64,000 nt of DNA from JTS-RE37 sp041744575 (GTDB lineage: Bacteria > Bacteroidota > Bacteroidia > Flavobacteriales > Flavobacteriaceae), in assembly GCA_041744575.1 (NCBI GenBank), contig JBGTKP010000053.1, positions 1-64,000 of the forward strand, written 5' to 3'. The position numbers and the translations under genes were made by a program. The notes beneath the pieces were generated by a model that ran no database searches, was not told the DNA's origin, and saw only the letters and a list, made by a program, of their open reading frames with translations. This document shows, piece by piece, positions 44,524-53,065 of this stretch. How positions within the stretch are numbered: position 1 is the stretch's first letter; the number at the start of each line of letters is the position of its first letter.

Positions 44524-46332
44524 ATGACGCGATGGATCCTAATTTTATGCACACTCACCATATGTGGGAGTGACTGGCTTTATGGGCAGGTTGCATATGA
44601 TTGTGCCAATGCCGTGCCTATTTGCAATAATACTCCGGTGAACGCAGGGACAGAGGGTTATGGCGTGGATGACTTTAACGGGGACCTTACCAGCGGATGT
44701 CTGGAACAAACCATAACAGGCGTTATAGAGTCTAATTCTGCCTGGTATCGTTTTCGGACGGGAGCTACGGGGCAGCTGGGTTTTAATATCGGTTTTAATA
44801 CATCAGAAGACTGGGACTTCGCCCTCTATCTGGCTAGCGACTGCGGGGATCTGGGGGAACCGGTCCGATGTAACTTTTTTGATAACCAGGATGAGATGGC
44901 ATTCATGGGTGTAGGCCAGGATCCGTCGGGCGATCCCGGTAGTGTCCTCTATGAGGATTGGTTGCAGGTAACCCCAGGGGAAGACTATTATCTCCTTATC
45001 AACAATTTCACAAATACAAATTCGGGATTTTCAATACAGTTTTCAGGCGAAATATTTGTGACAAATCCCCATGACGCCCTTGACTGTTCGATTGTCAGCA
45101 ATCTATTGGGACCTCCGGTGGCGGCTTGTTCCAATGAAAATGTGATTCTGAACGCGATGACATCCAACGCTCAGAATTATACCTGGTACAGAGATATGGG
45201 CGCAGGTTTTCAGCTACTGCCCACAGAATCAGGTCCAACCATGCAGGCGTTGATCTCTGGCATTTATCGTGTGGAAGTGCAGACCCTCACCTTAAATGTC
45301 ATTATCAGTGATGTTCAGGTGGGTTTTACCCCTGCACCTGTCACCCACGAGGTATCAGATGAAGTAGTGTGCGACGGTGCCGGCATTTTTGATCTTTCGG
45401 ACAAGACCACAGAGGCACTCGGTTCCCAAAGTACCTCTGACGTCCTGGTAAGCTTTCACAGTTCCCTGTCACAGGCGGCCGGCGGATTGAATCCCTTGCC
45501 TGGTGCATATCCGCTCTCTATGGGCTCTGCCACCATTTATATCCGAACGGCCTCCTTGCAGAATGAAGCCTGCTTTGATGTCTCAGAACAGTTTGAACTC
45601 AGTGTTTTGGAAACGCCCATCCTGAATATCCCTTCCGAAGTGTTCATTTGCGAACAGGAAGTGGGGGTCCTTATTGGGGAGTTTGCCCCTGATCCTGCAT
45701 TCAGTTACGTCTGGGACAGCGGGGAACAGGTACCTTCCATCTATATAATCTCCCCGGGGTCCTATACCCTGACTGCTACAAGTACTGGCCCGGGTGGGCT
45801 TACATGCAGTGCTGCTACTACCATCACGGTGGTATTCTCCAAAACTCCTGAAATATCTGATATCATTATTGAAGATGTCAGGGACAACAATACAGTTGAG
45901 GTAATCGCCCATAGTCCTTCCGCACTCGAATACCAACTGGATCAAGGCCCTTTTCAGTCCACTGGTATTTTCAGGGAGGTCGCTCCCGGAAACCACCGTG
46001 TCACCGTAAATGATCCGGGGGGTTGCGGAAGCACCTCAGAGCAAATCCTTGTTATAGGATTCCCTAAATACTTTACACCCAACGGGGACGGTACAAATGA
46101 TCGATGGAATATTATTGGGATCCCTGGCCTTTCCCATCCTGTCGTTCATCTGTATGACCGCTTTGGCAAATTAATAAAGGAACTCCAGCCCGATAGTGAC
46201 GGATGGGACGGCACCTTTAACGGGAGGCTTCTTCCTTCCTCTGATTACTGGTTCAAACTGAGCTATGTCGATGAGCGTGGCACCAGGGTGGAGGCAAAAT
46301 ACCTTGACAGTCACTTTTCCCTGAAACGCTGA
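44524..46332 (+). CDS. T9SS type B cargo protein with N-terminal binding-type domain
   Basis: A 602-residue secreted protein. Signal peptide (ending WLYGQ, near residue 22); an N-terminal domain with paired Cys and acidic loops (AYDCANAVPICNNTP, SAWYRFRTGATGQLGFNIGF, YEDWLQVTPGEDYYLLINNF), seen in other gliding-motility-associated proteins; Ig-like middle regions (about 190-470); then a C-terminal type B sorting domain (PKYFTPNGDGTNDRW, VHLYDRFGKLIKE, GWDGTFNGRLLPSSDYWF, SHFSLKR). The protein should cross the outer membrane by the type IX system and be attached or released. It is a paralogue of the next gene. Confidence 0.85.
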   Translation: MTRWILILCTLTICGSDWLYGQVAYDCANAVPICNNTPVNAGTEGYGVDDFNGDLTSGCLEQTITGVIESNSAWYRFRTGATGQLGFNIGFNTSEDWDFALYLASDCGDLGEPVRCNFFDNQDEMAFMGVGQDPSGDPGSVLYEDWLQVTPGEDYYLLINNFTNTNSGFSIQFSGEIFVTNPHDALDCSIVSNLLGPPVAACSNENVILNAMTSNAQNYTWYRDMGAGFQLLPTESGPTMQALISGIYRVEVQTLTLNVIISDVQVGFTPAPVTHEVSDEVVCDGAGIFDLSDKTTEALGSQSTSDVLVSFHSSLSQAAGGLNPLPGAYPLSMGSATIYIRTASLQNEACFDVSEQFELSVLETPILNIPSEVFICEQEVGVLIGEFAPDPAFSYVWDSGEQVPSIYIISPGSYTLTATSTGPGGLTCSAATTITVVFSKTPEISDIIIEDVRDNNTVEVIAHSPSALEYQLDQGPFQSTGIFREVAPGNHRVTVNDPGGCGSTSEQILVIGFPKYFTPNGDGTNDRWNIIGIPGLSHPVVHLYDRFGKLIKELQPDSDGWDGTFNGRLLPSSDYWFKLSYVDERGTRVEAKYLDSHFSLKR

Positions 46333-46448
46333 ATTTTATTGGGTCCTGAATGATACTGACCTGGATTGCAGCGGTGTATAATTCTTCCGGAATACATACT
46401 AAATCAGGACGCGTGGAGTTATATAGTTGATTATAGCCCCAATCATCT

Positions 46449-47864
46449 ATGCGGACACACTTTTGTTCCATGTGTTGCATGCTTCTGTTGTTTGCAGGAG
46501 TAAGTGCACAGAATTCTCCGGATTGCAGGAGTGCCATTCCGGTTTGCGCGGATGCTCCTATTTTTTCGATGACGGATGGCGGCGGGGATATTGAGGATTT
46601 CGATCCTGAGGTGATACTTCAGTCCGGGTGCCTGGAGAAAGGAAGTATCAGTTCTGCGAACATTGAACACAACACCTCCTGGTATGTCTTCAGGGCCGGA
46701 ACCGGGGGACAGATTGGTTTTGATATTGAAGCCCTGCCGGTCTCCGGGAGCGGCACCATTACCGCGGAATATGATTTTGCGCTTTATGGCCCCGATGTGG
46801 ATTGCAACATTATCAGCAACGGGACTGCCCAACCGATACGTTGTAATTATGAGGTGAATTCTTCAAATATGACCGGAGTAGGGGTGAACCCGGTAAACGG
46901 GCAGGAAGGCGCCCCTTTTATTAAAGGGAGTCAGAACACATATGATGAATGGCTGGAGGTCCAACCGGGAGAAATATATTACCTGCTTATCAATAACTTC
47001 AATACGAACTTTGACGGCGACCCGGAGCCTTTTTCCCTGACCTTTACAGGCAGGTCTGTGGAGGACGATCAGATCAATGCACTCGATTGTACGCTCAGGG
47101 ATGAATTTCTTGGCCTTGATATCGTTGCCTGCGAAGACGATCCGGACATTGTGCTCAGCGCGCTGAATTCTCCAGCCGGGCCGGATATCGCATATGTCAC
47201 TTGGTCCGTAGATTATGACGATGACGGGACGATTGATCAGGTACTGGCCGGCGGACCGAGTGCCACAGAAATTACGGTGAGCAGTCCGGATTCCGGACGT
47301 TATTTTGTCTCCATCCAAACCTCCCTGGCTACCACTATTGAGGATGATATTCTTATAACTTTTTACGGAGTGCCTGAACTGGACCGGATAGATGTTCTGG
47401 AATATTTGGCTGATAGTAACATCGTCGAGGTATTTGTAAATGGAGACAGCACTTACGAATATGCGATCAACGGAGGTCAATTTCAGGATTCCCCCGTGAT
47501 TGTGAATGTTCCTCCTGGTCTCAATTCTCTTATAATTAATGATAAGAACGGTTGCGGCATCACGGACCCCATACCTTTCCTTGTGGTGGGGTACCCAAAA
47601 TTCTTTACCCCTAACGGCGATGGTATTCATGATGCATGGAATATCCTCGGCATCGAAACGCTCACGGATCCCGTCGTTTATATTTTTGACCGCTACGGGA
47701 AATTATTAAAAGAGATCGATGAAACTACCGTTGGTTGGGACGGAACCTTTAATGACCGGCCTATGCCTTCCTCTGACTATTGGTTCCGGCTTGAGTTTAC
47801 AACCAATGACACTGGGGTGGTGGTCGCCAATTTGCGCCGAAGCCACTTCAGTCTCGTTCGCTGA
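46449..47864 (+). CDS. T9SS type B cargo protein, paralogue of upstream gene
   Basis: A 471-residue secreted protein sharing the layout of the gene 116 bases upstream: signal peptide (VSAQ), N-terminal domain beginning NSPDCRSAIPVCADAP with HNTSWYVFRAGTGGQIGFDI and DEWLEVQPGEIYYLLINNF, a shorter middle region and a C-terminal type B sorting domain (PKFFTPNGDGIHDAWN, VYIFDRYGKLLKEID, GWDGTFNDRPMPSSDYWF, SHFSLVR). It lacks most of the Ig-like middle of its neighbour. Probably arose by tandem duplication and later divergence. Surface function unknown. Confidence 0.85.
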   Translation: MRTHFCSMCCMLLLFAGVSAQNSPDCRSAIPVCADAPIFSMTDGGGDIEDFDPEVILQSGCLEKGSISSANIEHNTSWYVFRAGTGGQIGFDIEALPVSGSGTITAEYDFALYGPDVDCNIISNGTAQPIRCNYEVNSSNMTGVGVNPVNGQEGAPFIKGSQNTYDEWLEVQPGEIYYLLINNFNTNFDGDPEPFSLTFTGRSVEDDQINALDCTLRDEFLGLDIVACEDDPDIVLSALNSPAGPDIAYVTWSVDYDDDGTIDQVLAGGPSATEITVSSPDSGRYFVSIQTSLATTIEDDILITFYGVPELDRIDVLEYLADSNIVEVFVNGDSTYEYAINGGQFQDSPVIVNVPPGLNSLIINDKNGCGITDPIPFLVVGYPKFFTPNGDGIHDAWNILGIETLTDPVVYIFDRYGKLLKEIDETTVGWDGTFNDRPMPSSDYWFRLEFTTNDTGVVVANLRRSHFSLVR

Positions 47865-47888
47865 TCCTACAATTTTCCAGGTTCCTTT

Positions 47889-49397
47889 CTAAAAATTGAG
47901 GGTATATCCAAGGGTAATATTGCTAAGCTCGGTGGTGACCATGGCTGGAGTGGGCAGGCCTGTTTCAAAGAGTTGTTCATTCATATCCTGCTGTGACCGG
48001 CTATAAGTCAGATCGATTCGGCTCCCTCCGAAATTATATCCCAACCCTGCAGAAAACCCGTTAAGGTCACCAATAGTTTCACCATCGGCATAGGGGCTCT
48101 GTTCAAAGCGGTAACCGCCTCTCAGGCTTACTGCTTCAATGCGGTATTCCCCGCCTAACCTGAAGGATGATACCCCTCCCAGCTGACTTGCAATATTTTG
48201 ATTGACAGCACTGAAACTGGGATCTGAGGCAGGTCTTAATTCGGCTTTTGACATATCCTGATACCCATAGTCAAAACTAAGAAGGCCATCGGTCCCAAAA
48301 ATAATGGCCATACTGCCCGTAAATTTCGCAGGAGTTTTAATGGTATACCTTTCAAACAGATTGACAATGCTGAAATCTATAAAATTGATGTCGTTGTCAG
48401 CCAGGTCAGAGTTGATCCTTTGAGAAGTATCATCCTCCAGGCGGTACCAGGTAGGGGACTGGTAGCTGCCACCGATACGGATGTTGTTATTCAATTTGGC
48501 GATGGCCCCCAGACTGAAGGAAAATCCATTCCCTTCGGTATGCAGGAAGTTGTCAAAATTAATCAACTGAATGGTTGACGCCTGGTCAAAGCCCCGTTCA
48601 TCCAATTGGGTCAGCCGGTCGTATAATACGGAATGGAAATTAAGAGATGCTCCCAGGTAAAGATTTTCTTCATACTGTGATGCCATGTTAAGTGTAAACT
48701 TGCTGTTGTAACCGGCTGTACTCTGAAAATAATCCTGACTTACTGAATTGTACTGGGCGTTGGAAACATAGTCCGTATTATTATCATCCTCAAAATCCAC
48801 AGGATCTATTATCCCTCCGAAATAACCCAGAAATGCCTGTTGGGCACCAAAGCCAAGACTTGATCCGATGTCCAGATACGCCTCCTCAATAAATTCTCCG
48901 TCCTGAAGAAGTAAGGGTCCGAATTGCTGGCCCTGTGCGAAATTCAGGAAATAGGAATCAATACCCTGATCGCTGTTACCGGTTACAACCAGTTCCTCGT
49001 CAAAATTTCTCACCAGGTCGTAATTAAAGGCGAGGCTGAACTTTTTCCAGGGAGAGGACTCATTGGTCGACCTGAAAACAAAGACCCCGCCCACCTGATT
49101 CAATTCGAGAGAATTAAGGTCACTGTTAGCGCTGCTGTTAAAGTAGACCGCCTCTTTTTCCGAATGGTAATTGGATCCGGTAATGGTAAAAAGACTGTTA
49201 TTAAAGACTGCAGATCCGGCCGGGTTGACATTGAGGGCGGACAAATCTCCGCCAAGGGCGCCAAATGCACCGCTGAGAGCCTGATAACGAGCGGATCCCT
49301 GTAAGTTTTCGATGCTGTATCTCAAGACATCGGTGCTATTCTGAGCTGCCGCTACTGAACATACCAATGGCATGATGAAAATTATAAGTCTTTTCAT
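47889..49397 (-). CDS. OmpP1/FadL-like outer-membrane barrel
   Basis: A 502-residue outer-membrane protein with a signal peptide (ending VAAAQ). The mature start RYSIENLQGSARYQALSGAFGALGGDLSALNVNPAG carries a version of the FadL-type hatch region (AFGALGGDLSALNVNPAG), and the rest is strongly beta: many alternating strands to TTELSNITLGYTLNF with a C-terminal Phe. FadL-family barrels let hydrophobic compounds across the outer membrane. Substrate unknown. It sits 38 bases downstream of the Gly/Tyr/Ser/Arg-rich lipoprotein gene on the same strand and may be co-transcribed with it. Confidence 0.8.
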   Translation of the reverse strand: MKRLIIFIMPLVCSVAAAQNSTDVLRYSIENLQGSARYQALSGAFGALGGDLSALNVNPAGSAVFNNSLFTITGSNYHSEKEAVYFNSSANSDLNSLELNQVGGVFVFRSTNESSPWKKFSLAFNYDLVRNFDEELVVTGNSDQGIDSYFLNFAQGQQFGPLLLQDGEFIEEAYLDIGSSLGFGAQQAFLGYFGGIIDPVDFEDDNNTDYVSNAQYNSVSQDYFQSTAGYNSKFTLNMASQYEENLYLGASLNFHSVLYDRLTQLDERGFDQASTIQLINFDNFLHTEGNGFSFSLGAIAKLNNNIRIGGSYQSPTWYRLEDDTSQRINSDLADNDINFIDFSIVNLFERYTIKTPAKFTGSMAIIFGTDGLLSFDYGYQDMSKAELRPASDPSFSAVNQNIASQLGGVSSFRLGGEYRIEAVSLRGGYRFEQSPYADGETIGDLNGFSAGLGYNFGGSRIDLTYSRSQQDMNEQLFETGLPTPAMVTTELSNITLGYTLNF

Positions 49398-49435
49398 TAG
49401 GTGAAATTTTTAGTAAATAAATGGATTTGTGGATA

Positions 49436-50746
49436 TTAATTGCTTCTGCCTCCCCTGCTTCCACCCGAAGACCTTGTGCCTCCGCCCGATGACCGTGATC
49501 CGCCTCCTGATGACCCGGAGCTCCTGTAGGAACTGGAGCTGGGAGCACTTCGGTATCCACTGCTTCCGGAGCTGCGTGAACTGCCTGCTGAGCTTTGGTA
49601 ACCCGAGCTTCTTGGTGCGCTGTTACCTGAGCTTCTGTAGGATCCCGAACTCCTGGACGATGATCCTGAATAACCGGAAGTCCGCGGGGTTGTCGAACGG
49701 TAAGTTCCTGCCGAGGTGTTACCGCTGGAAGAACGGCCACTGTAGGTGCTTCTCTGGGGTGAACTGTTCCCGTATGCCTGAGAAGATCTTGCAGATCTGT
49801 TATTGTAATTCGGTTGTGTACGCGTACTTCTCATCGAACGATACGCCCTGTTTCTGGCAATTGCATCAGCGCTTACAATATTTCCGGAATTTGATCCGGA
49901 CCTGTAAGAACGCGAATTTCTTGAGCTGACAGCGTTCCTGTCTATATTGGACCTGCCGCTATTGGTTCTGTAACGGTTGGAAGACACTCCGGACCTGCTG
50001 CTCAGGTTGGATCTGCCTCTTAAATTGTTTGATGCCAGGGAACTGCGGTCAAAATAACCTCTCCTGCTCCGGTTATAGGCGTAATTCCCGCCATAGATAT
50101 TGTTGTTGTAATAATAGGGTGGGCAATAGAAGGAATTGTAATAGCCGCCCCAGCCACCATAACCATAGTATCCGCCATAACCGCCCCAGCCCCAGCCGAT
50201 ACCATATCCGCCGTAGCCGCCCCACCAGGGATTGTAGTAACCGCCATAGCCCCAGCCATTTCGAAATCCCCATCCATAACCTCCATACAGCCAGGGGGAA
50301 GCCCAGCCATAATTCAATCCTCCCCATCCCCAGTTATCATAGACGTTAACAGTCACGTTGCCGCCGCTGTCTCCCCATCCGGCATAACCTTCGTAGTTAT
50401 TTTGCCCGTTGATATAATTGTCGTCTTCTATGGAATTCAGGCTATCCTGCGGGATGTCACTGTAGTAACTGTCAACGTCCGTAAAGATCTCATCGGTCAT
50501 GATCTCATCAATCTCATCCGCTTTTTGTCCGAAATAATCCCCATAAACCCCGTCCTCCTTATGAGCTCTCGGTTGTTGTCGCGGATCTGTGGTCCTGTTC
50601 ACAACCACTCTTTCCGTTCCTTCTGAATATATTCCGTCATTGTCATAATAAGAAGCCTGCTGATAGGATCCGCAGGAAGTGACCAGCAGTCCGAGGACTG
50701 CGGCTGTAGAGGTCACTTTATAAAGGGAGCGTTGGGAATGTATCAT
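49436..50746 (-). CDS. Low-complexity Gly/Tyr then Ser/Arg/Gly-rich lipoprotein
   Basis: A 436-residue lipoprotein (lipobox LLVTSC, Cys25). Three parts follow: an acidic region with Tyr (about 30-118); a Gly/Tyr/Trp-rich block (about 119-226, e.g. GGYGGYGIGWGWGGYGGYYG) containing PYYYNNNIYGG; and a long Ser/Arg/Gly-rich tail (227-436) ending GSRGGRSN. No enzyme domain is present. The composition resembles adhesive, elastic or prion-like condensing proteins. It is probably on the cell surface or in the periplasm. Related proteins occur in Flavobacteriia as hypothetical proteins (recollection). Repeat structure means the length may vary between strains. Confidence 0.75.
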   Translation of the reverse strand: MIHSQRSLYKVTSTAAVLGLLVTSCGSYQQASYYDNDGIYSEGTERVVVNRTTDPRQQPRAHKEDGVYGDYFGQKADEIDEIMTDEIFTDVDSYYSDIPQDSLNSIEDDNYINGQNNYEGYAGWGDSGGNVTVNVYDNWGWGGLNYGWASPWLYGGYGWGFRNGWGYGGYYNPWWGGYGGYGIGWGWGGYGGYYGYGGWGGYYNSFYCPPYYYNNNIYGGNYAYNRSRRGYFDRSSLASNNLRGRSNLSSRSGVSSNRYRTNSGRSNIDRNAVSSRNSRSYRSGSNSGNIVSADAIARNRAYRSMRSTRTQPNYNNRSARSSQAYGNSSPQRSTYSGRSSSGNTSAGTYRSTTPRTSGYSGSSSRSSGSYRSSGNSAPRSSGYQSSAGSSRSSGSSGYRSAPSSSSYRSSGSSGGGSRSSGGGTRSSGGSRGGRSN

Positions 50747-50777
50747 CGTTTGAATTTATTATTGTTGAACATACTAA

Positions 50778-50802
50778 AAATAGTTAGTTTTACCAACTAT
50801 TT
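50778..50802. repeat. Inverted repeat upstream of proS
   Basis: AAATAGTT (50778-50785) and AACTATTT (50795-50802) form a perfect 8-base inverted repeat around a 9-base loop, between the divergent lipoprotein and proS genes. It could be an operator or an RNA hairpin; no T run follows, so it is not a terminator. Confidence 0.4.
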
Positions 50803-50842
50803 GTGTTAATAAAGACACAAGATTTGTGCCAAACTCTATTAC

Positions 50843-52318
50843 ATGGGTAAAAATTTAACGACGCGGAACGAGGACTATTCCAAATGGTATAATGAACTTG
50901 TTGTGAAGGCTGATCTTGCCGAAACCTCTGCAGTCAGGGGTTGTATGGTCATTAAGCCTTACGGCTTTGCGATATGGGAAAAAATGCAGAGTGCCCTGGA
51001 TGGCATGTTTAAAGCCACAGGCCATGAAAATGCTTACTTTCCGTTGTTTATACCTAAATCTTTTCTTAGTAAAGAGGCTAGTCATGTAGAAGGTTTCGCG
51101 AAGGAATGTGCAGTGGTGACGCATTACAGACTGAAAAACGCCGCTGATGGCAGTGGCATAGTTGTCGATGAAGATGCAAAACTGGAGGAAGAACTGATCG
51201 TCAGACCCACTTCAGAAACGATTATTTGGGACACTTACCGACGCTGGATCCAGTCTTACAGAGATCTCCCCCTGTTGATCAACCAGTGGGCCAACGTGGT
51301 CCGTTGGGAGATGAGAACACGGCTATTCTTACGAACTTCCGAATTTTTATGGCAGGAGGGACATACGGCCCATGCCTTGGAACAGGAAGCCATTGATGAA
51401 GCGGAACTCATTCTCAACTTATATGCAGATTTTGCTGAAGGATATATGGCTATGCCTGTAATCAAAGGCCTCAAAACGGAAAGTGAACGCTTCGCCGGAG
51501 CGGTTGAAACCTATTGTATCGAGGCTTTGATGCAGGACGGAAGATCCCTTCAGGCCGGTACTTCACATTTTTTGGGACAGAATTTCGCCAGGGCCTTCGA
51601 CGTAAAATTTACCACGCGGGAAGGGAAACAGGAATTGGTCTGGGCGACCTCCTGGGGCGTATCGACCCGACTTATGGGAGCCTTGGTGATGACACACAGT
51701 GATGACAACGGTCTTGTACTCCCGCCGAAACTGGCACCTATTCAGGTAGTCATCATCCCGATTTATAGAGGACTGGAGGAACTGGAAGCGATTTCCGCCA
51801 GGGTGGAGCCGCTTGTCCGCGAGTTGAAGGCCAAACACATTTCAGTAAAATACGACCGGAGAGACACCCATAAACCGGGTTTTAAGTTCAATGAATATGA
51901 GTTGAAAGGAGTTCCCGTGCGTCTGGCGATCGGGAAGCGGGACCTGGAAAATGACACCTATGAACTGGCAAGAAGGGATACCTTGCAGAAAGAAACGGTG
52001 AAAGCAGCCGGGGTCGTCAGGCGGATTGAGGAACTGATGGTCGAAATTCAGGAAAACATTTTTAACAAGGCCCTCGACTATCGAAAATCCCATATAACGG
52101 AGGTTTCAGATTACGCAGAATTTAAATCCGTGCTCGAAGAAAAGGGGGGGTTTATTGCTGCTCACTGGGATGGAACCGCAGCTACGGAGGAACGCATTAA
52201 GGAAGAAACCAAGGCCACCATCCGATGCATTCCGCTGGAGGATTCGAAAATTCCGGGGAAATGTATGATAACAGGGAATCCCTCCCCACAAAAGGTGCTT
52301 TTTGCCAAGGCGTATTAA
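50843..52318 (+). CDS. proS: Prolyl-tRNA synthetase (short, archaeal/eukaryotic-like type)
   Basis: Class II synthetase charging tRNA-Pro. At 491 residues it lacks the editing insertion of the long bacterial form and has the C-terminal extension of the short type. Class II motifs: motif 1 near IKPYGFAIWEKMQ, motif 2 VRWEMRTRLFLRTSEFLWQEGHT near residues 152-175 and motif 3 WGVSTRLMGALVMTHSDD near 270. The anticodon-binding domain is about 300-400. The C-terminus ends with KAY, a Tyr typical of this class. The start is set by TTRNEDYSKWYNELV. A possible promoter lies just upstream but is weak. Confidence 0.95.
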   Translation: MGKNLTTRNEDYSKWYNELVVKADLAETSAVRGCMVIKPYGFAIWEKMQSALDGMFKATGHENAYFPLFIPKSFLSKEASHVEGFAKECAVVTHYRLKNAADGSGIVVDEDAKLEEELIVRPTSETIIWDTYRRWIQSYRDLPLLINQWANVVRWEMRTRLFLRTSEFLWQEGHTAHALEQEAIDEAELILNLYADFAEGYMAMPVIKGLKTESERFAGAVETYCIEALMQDGRSLQAGTSHFLGQNFARAFDVKFTTREGKQELVWATSWGVSTRLMGALVMTHSDDNGLVLPPKLAPIQVVIIPIYRGLEELEAISARVEPLVRELKAKHISVKYDRRDTHKPGFKFNEYELKGVPVRLAIGKRDLENDTYELARRDTLQKETVKAAGVVRRIEELMVEIQENIFNKALDYRKSHITEVSDYAEFKSVLEEKGGFIAAHWDGTAATEERIKEETKATIRCIPLEDSKIPGKCMITGNPSPQKVLFAKAY

Positions 52319-52344
52319 ACAGGCCAAAAAATAAGGCCTTGCTG

Positions 52345-52374
52345 TTGTGATAGTTAAAAATAATTGTATTTTTG
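52345..52374 (+). promoter_or_regulatory. Promoter of tRNA-Glu/rpsT unit
   Basis: TTG at 52345-52347 and an exact TAnnTTTG box (TATTTTTG) at 52367-52374, 19 bases apart. Transcription would begin near 52380, 17 bases before the first tRNA-Glu. Confidence 0.65.
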
Positions 52375-52396
52375 CATCCGCATTTATGCAATCCAG

Positions 52397-52468
52397 GGCC
52401 CGTTCGTCTAGGGGTTAGGACGCCAGGTTTTCATCCTGGTAACAGGGGTTCGATTCCCCTACGGGCTA
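52397..52468 (+). tRNA. tRNA-Glu (UUC), first copy
   Basis: Folds as a 72-base cloverleaf: acceptor GGCCCGT pairs with ACGGGCT (G-U at the end), anticodon arm CCAGG-TTTTCAT-CCTGG with anticodon UUC, T arm AGGGG-TTCGATT-CCCCT. The discriminator A at 52468 is followed by CCA in the DNA, unlike the second copy. Confidence 0.95.
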
Positions 52469-52564
52469 CCAGGCCGGCACATGCCGGAAGAAGGAGTACA
52501 TAAGACTCCGGCTGCAGTACGTAGGGAATGAGGGTCGCTGATTTTAGAAGAGGGAAAATAATAA

Positions 52565-52636
52565 GGCCCGTTCGTCTAGGGGTTAGGACGCCAGGTTTTC
52601 ATCCTGGTAACAGGGGTTCGATTCCCCTACGGGCTA
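52565..52636 (+). tRNA. tRNA-Glu (UUC), second copy
   Basis: Identical in all 72 bases to the copy at 52397. After the discriminator A at 52636 the DNA reads CAA, so CCA must be added after transcription. The 96 bases between the copies contain a CCGGC-ACAT-GCCGG hairpin near 52474-52487. Confidence 0.95.
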
Positions 52637-52690
52637 CAAAGGCTTGATCAGGAGAGACATTAAAAATTTTGAAAGGATAATAAATAGAAC

Positions 52691-52948
52691 ATGGCAAATC
52701 ACAAGTCGGCTTTAAAGAGAATCAGAAGGAATGAAGAAGTGCGCCTTCGCAACAGGTACCAGCACAAGACCACGAGAAACGCGATCAAGAAATTGCGGGA
52801 AGAAACCAGCCATGAAAAAGCAGCTGCTTTGCTGCCTGCCATCCTTAGCATGATCGATAAACTTGCGAAGCGCAATATCATTCATGACAACAAGGCAGCC
52901 AACCTGAAGGGAAAACTCATGAAACAGGTGGCCACCCTTAAAAAATAA
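52691..52948 (+). CDS. rpsT: 30S ribosomal protein S20
   Basis: An 85-residue basic protein of the small ribosomal subunit that binds 16S rRNA early in assembly. ANHKSALKRIRRNEEVRLRN at the start and HDNKAANLKGKL near residue 68 are the family signatures. It lies 54 bases after tRNA-Glu and shares their transcript; a terminator follows. Confidence 0.96.
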   Translation: MANHKSALKRIRRNEEVRLRNRYQHKTTRNAIKKLREETSHEKAAALLPAILSMIDKLAKRNIIHDNKAANLKGKLMKQVATLKK

Positions 52949-52972
52949 ACCAAACTAGCTTGAATAAAAGGG

Positions 52973-52999
52973 AGCCCGGGCAAATGTCCGGGCTTTTTT
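52973..52999 (+). terminator. Rho-independent terminator of rpsT
   Basis: Stem AGCCCGG (52973-52979) pairs with CCGGGCT (52988-52994), then a T run of five to six. Confidence 0.85.
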
Positions 53000-53065
53000 A
53001 ATTGGAACGTTTTCCTCAAAACAATTTAAGCCCTTACCAATTTCAGGGAGAACGGGTACCTTCTC

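Noticed and set aside
49429..50349. Plus-strand and minus-strand frames (one Ser/Arg/Asn/His-rich) overlapping the low-complexity lipoprotein
   Set aside because: Repetitive coding sequence opens all frames; only the minus-strand frame with a lipoprotein signal at 50746 is coherent end to end.
52469..52564. A third tRNA between the two tRNA-Glu genes
   Set aside because: The spacer folds only into a short CCGGC hairpin; no cloverleaf or T-loop motif is present.
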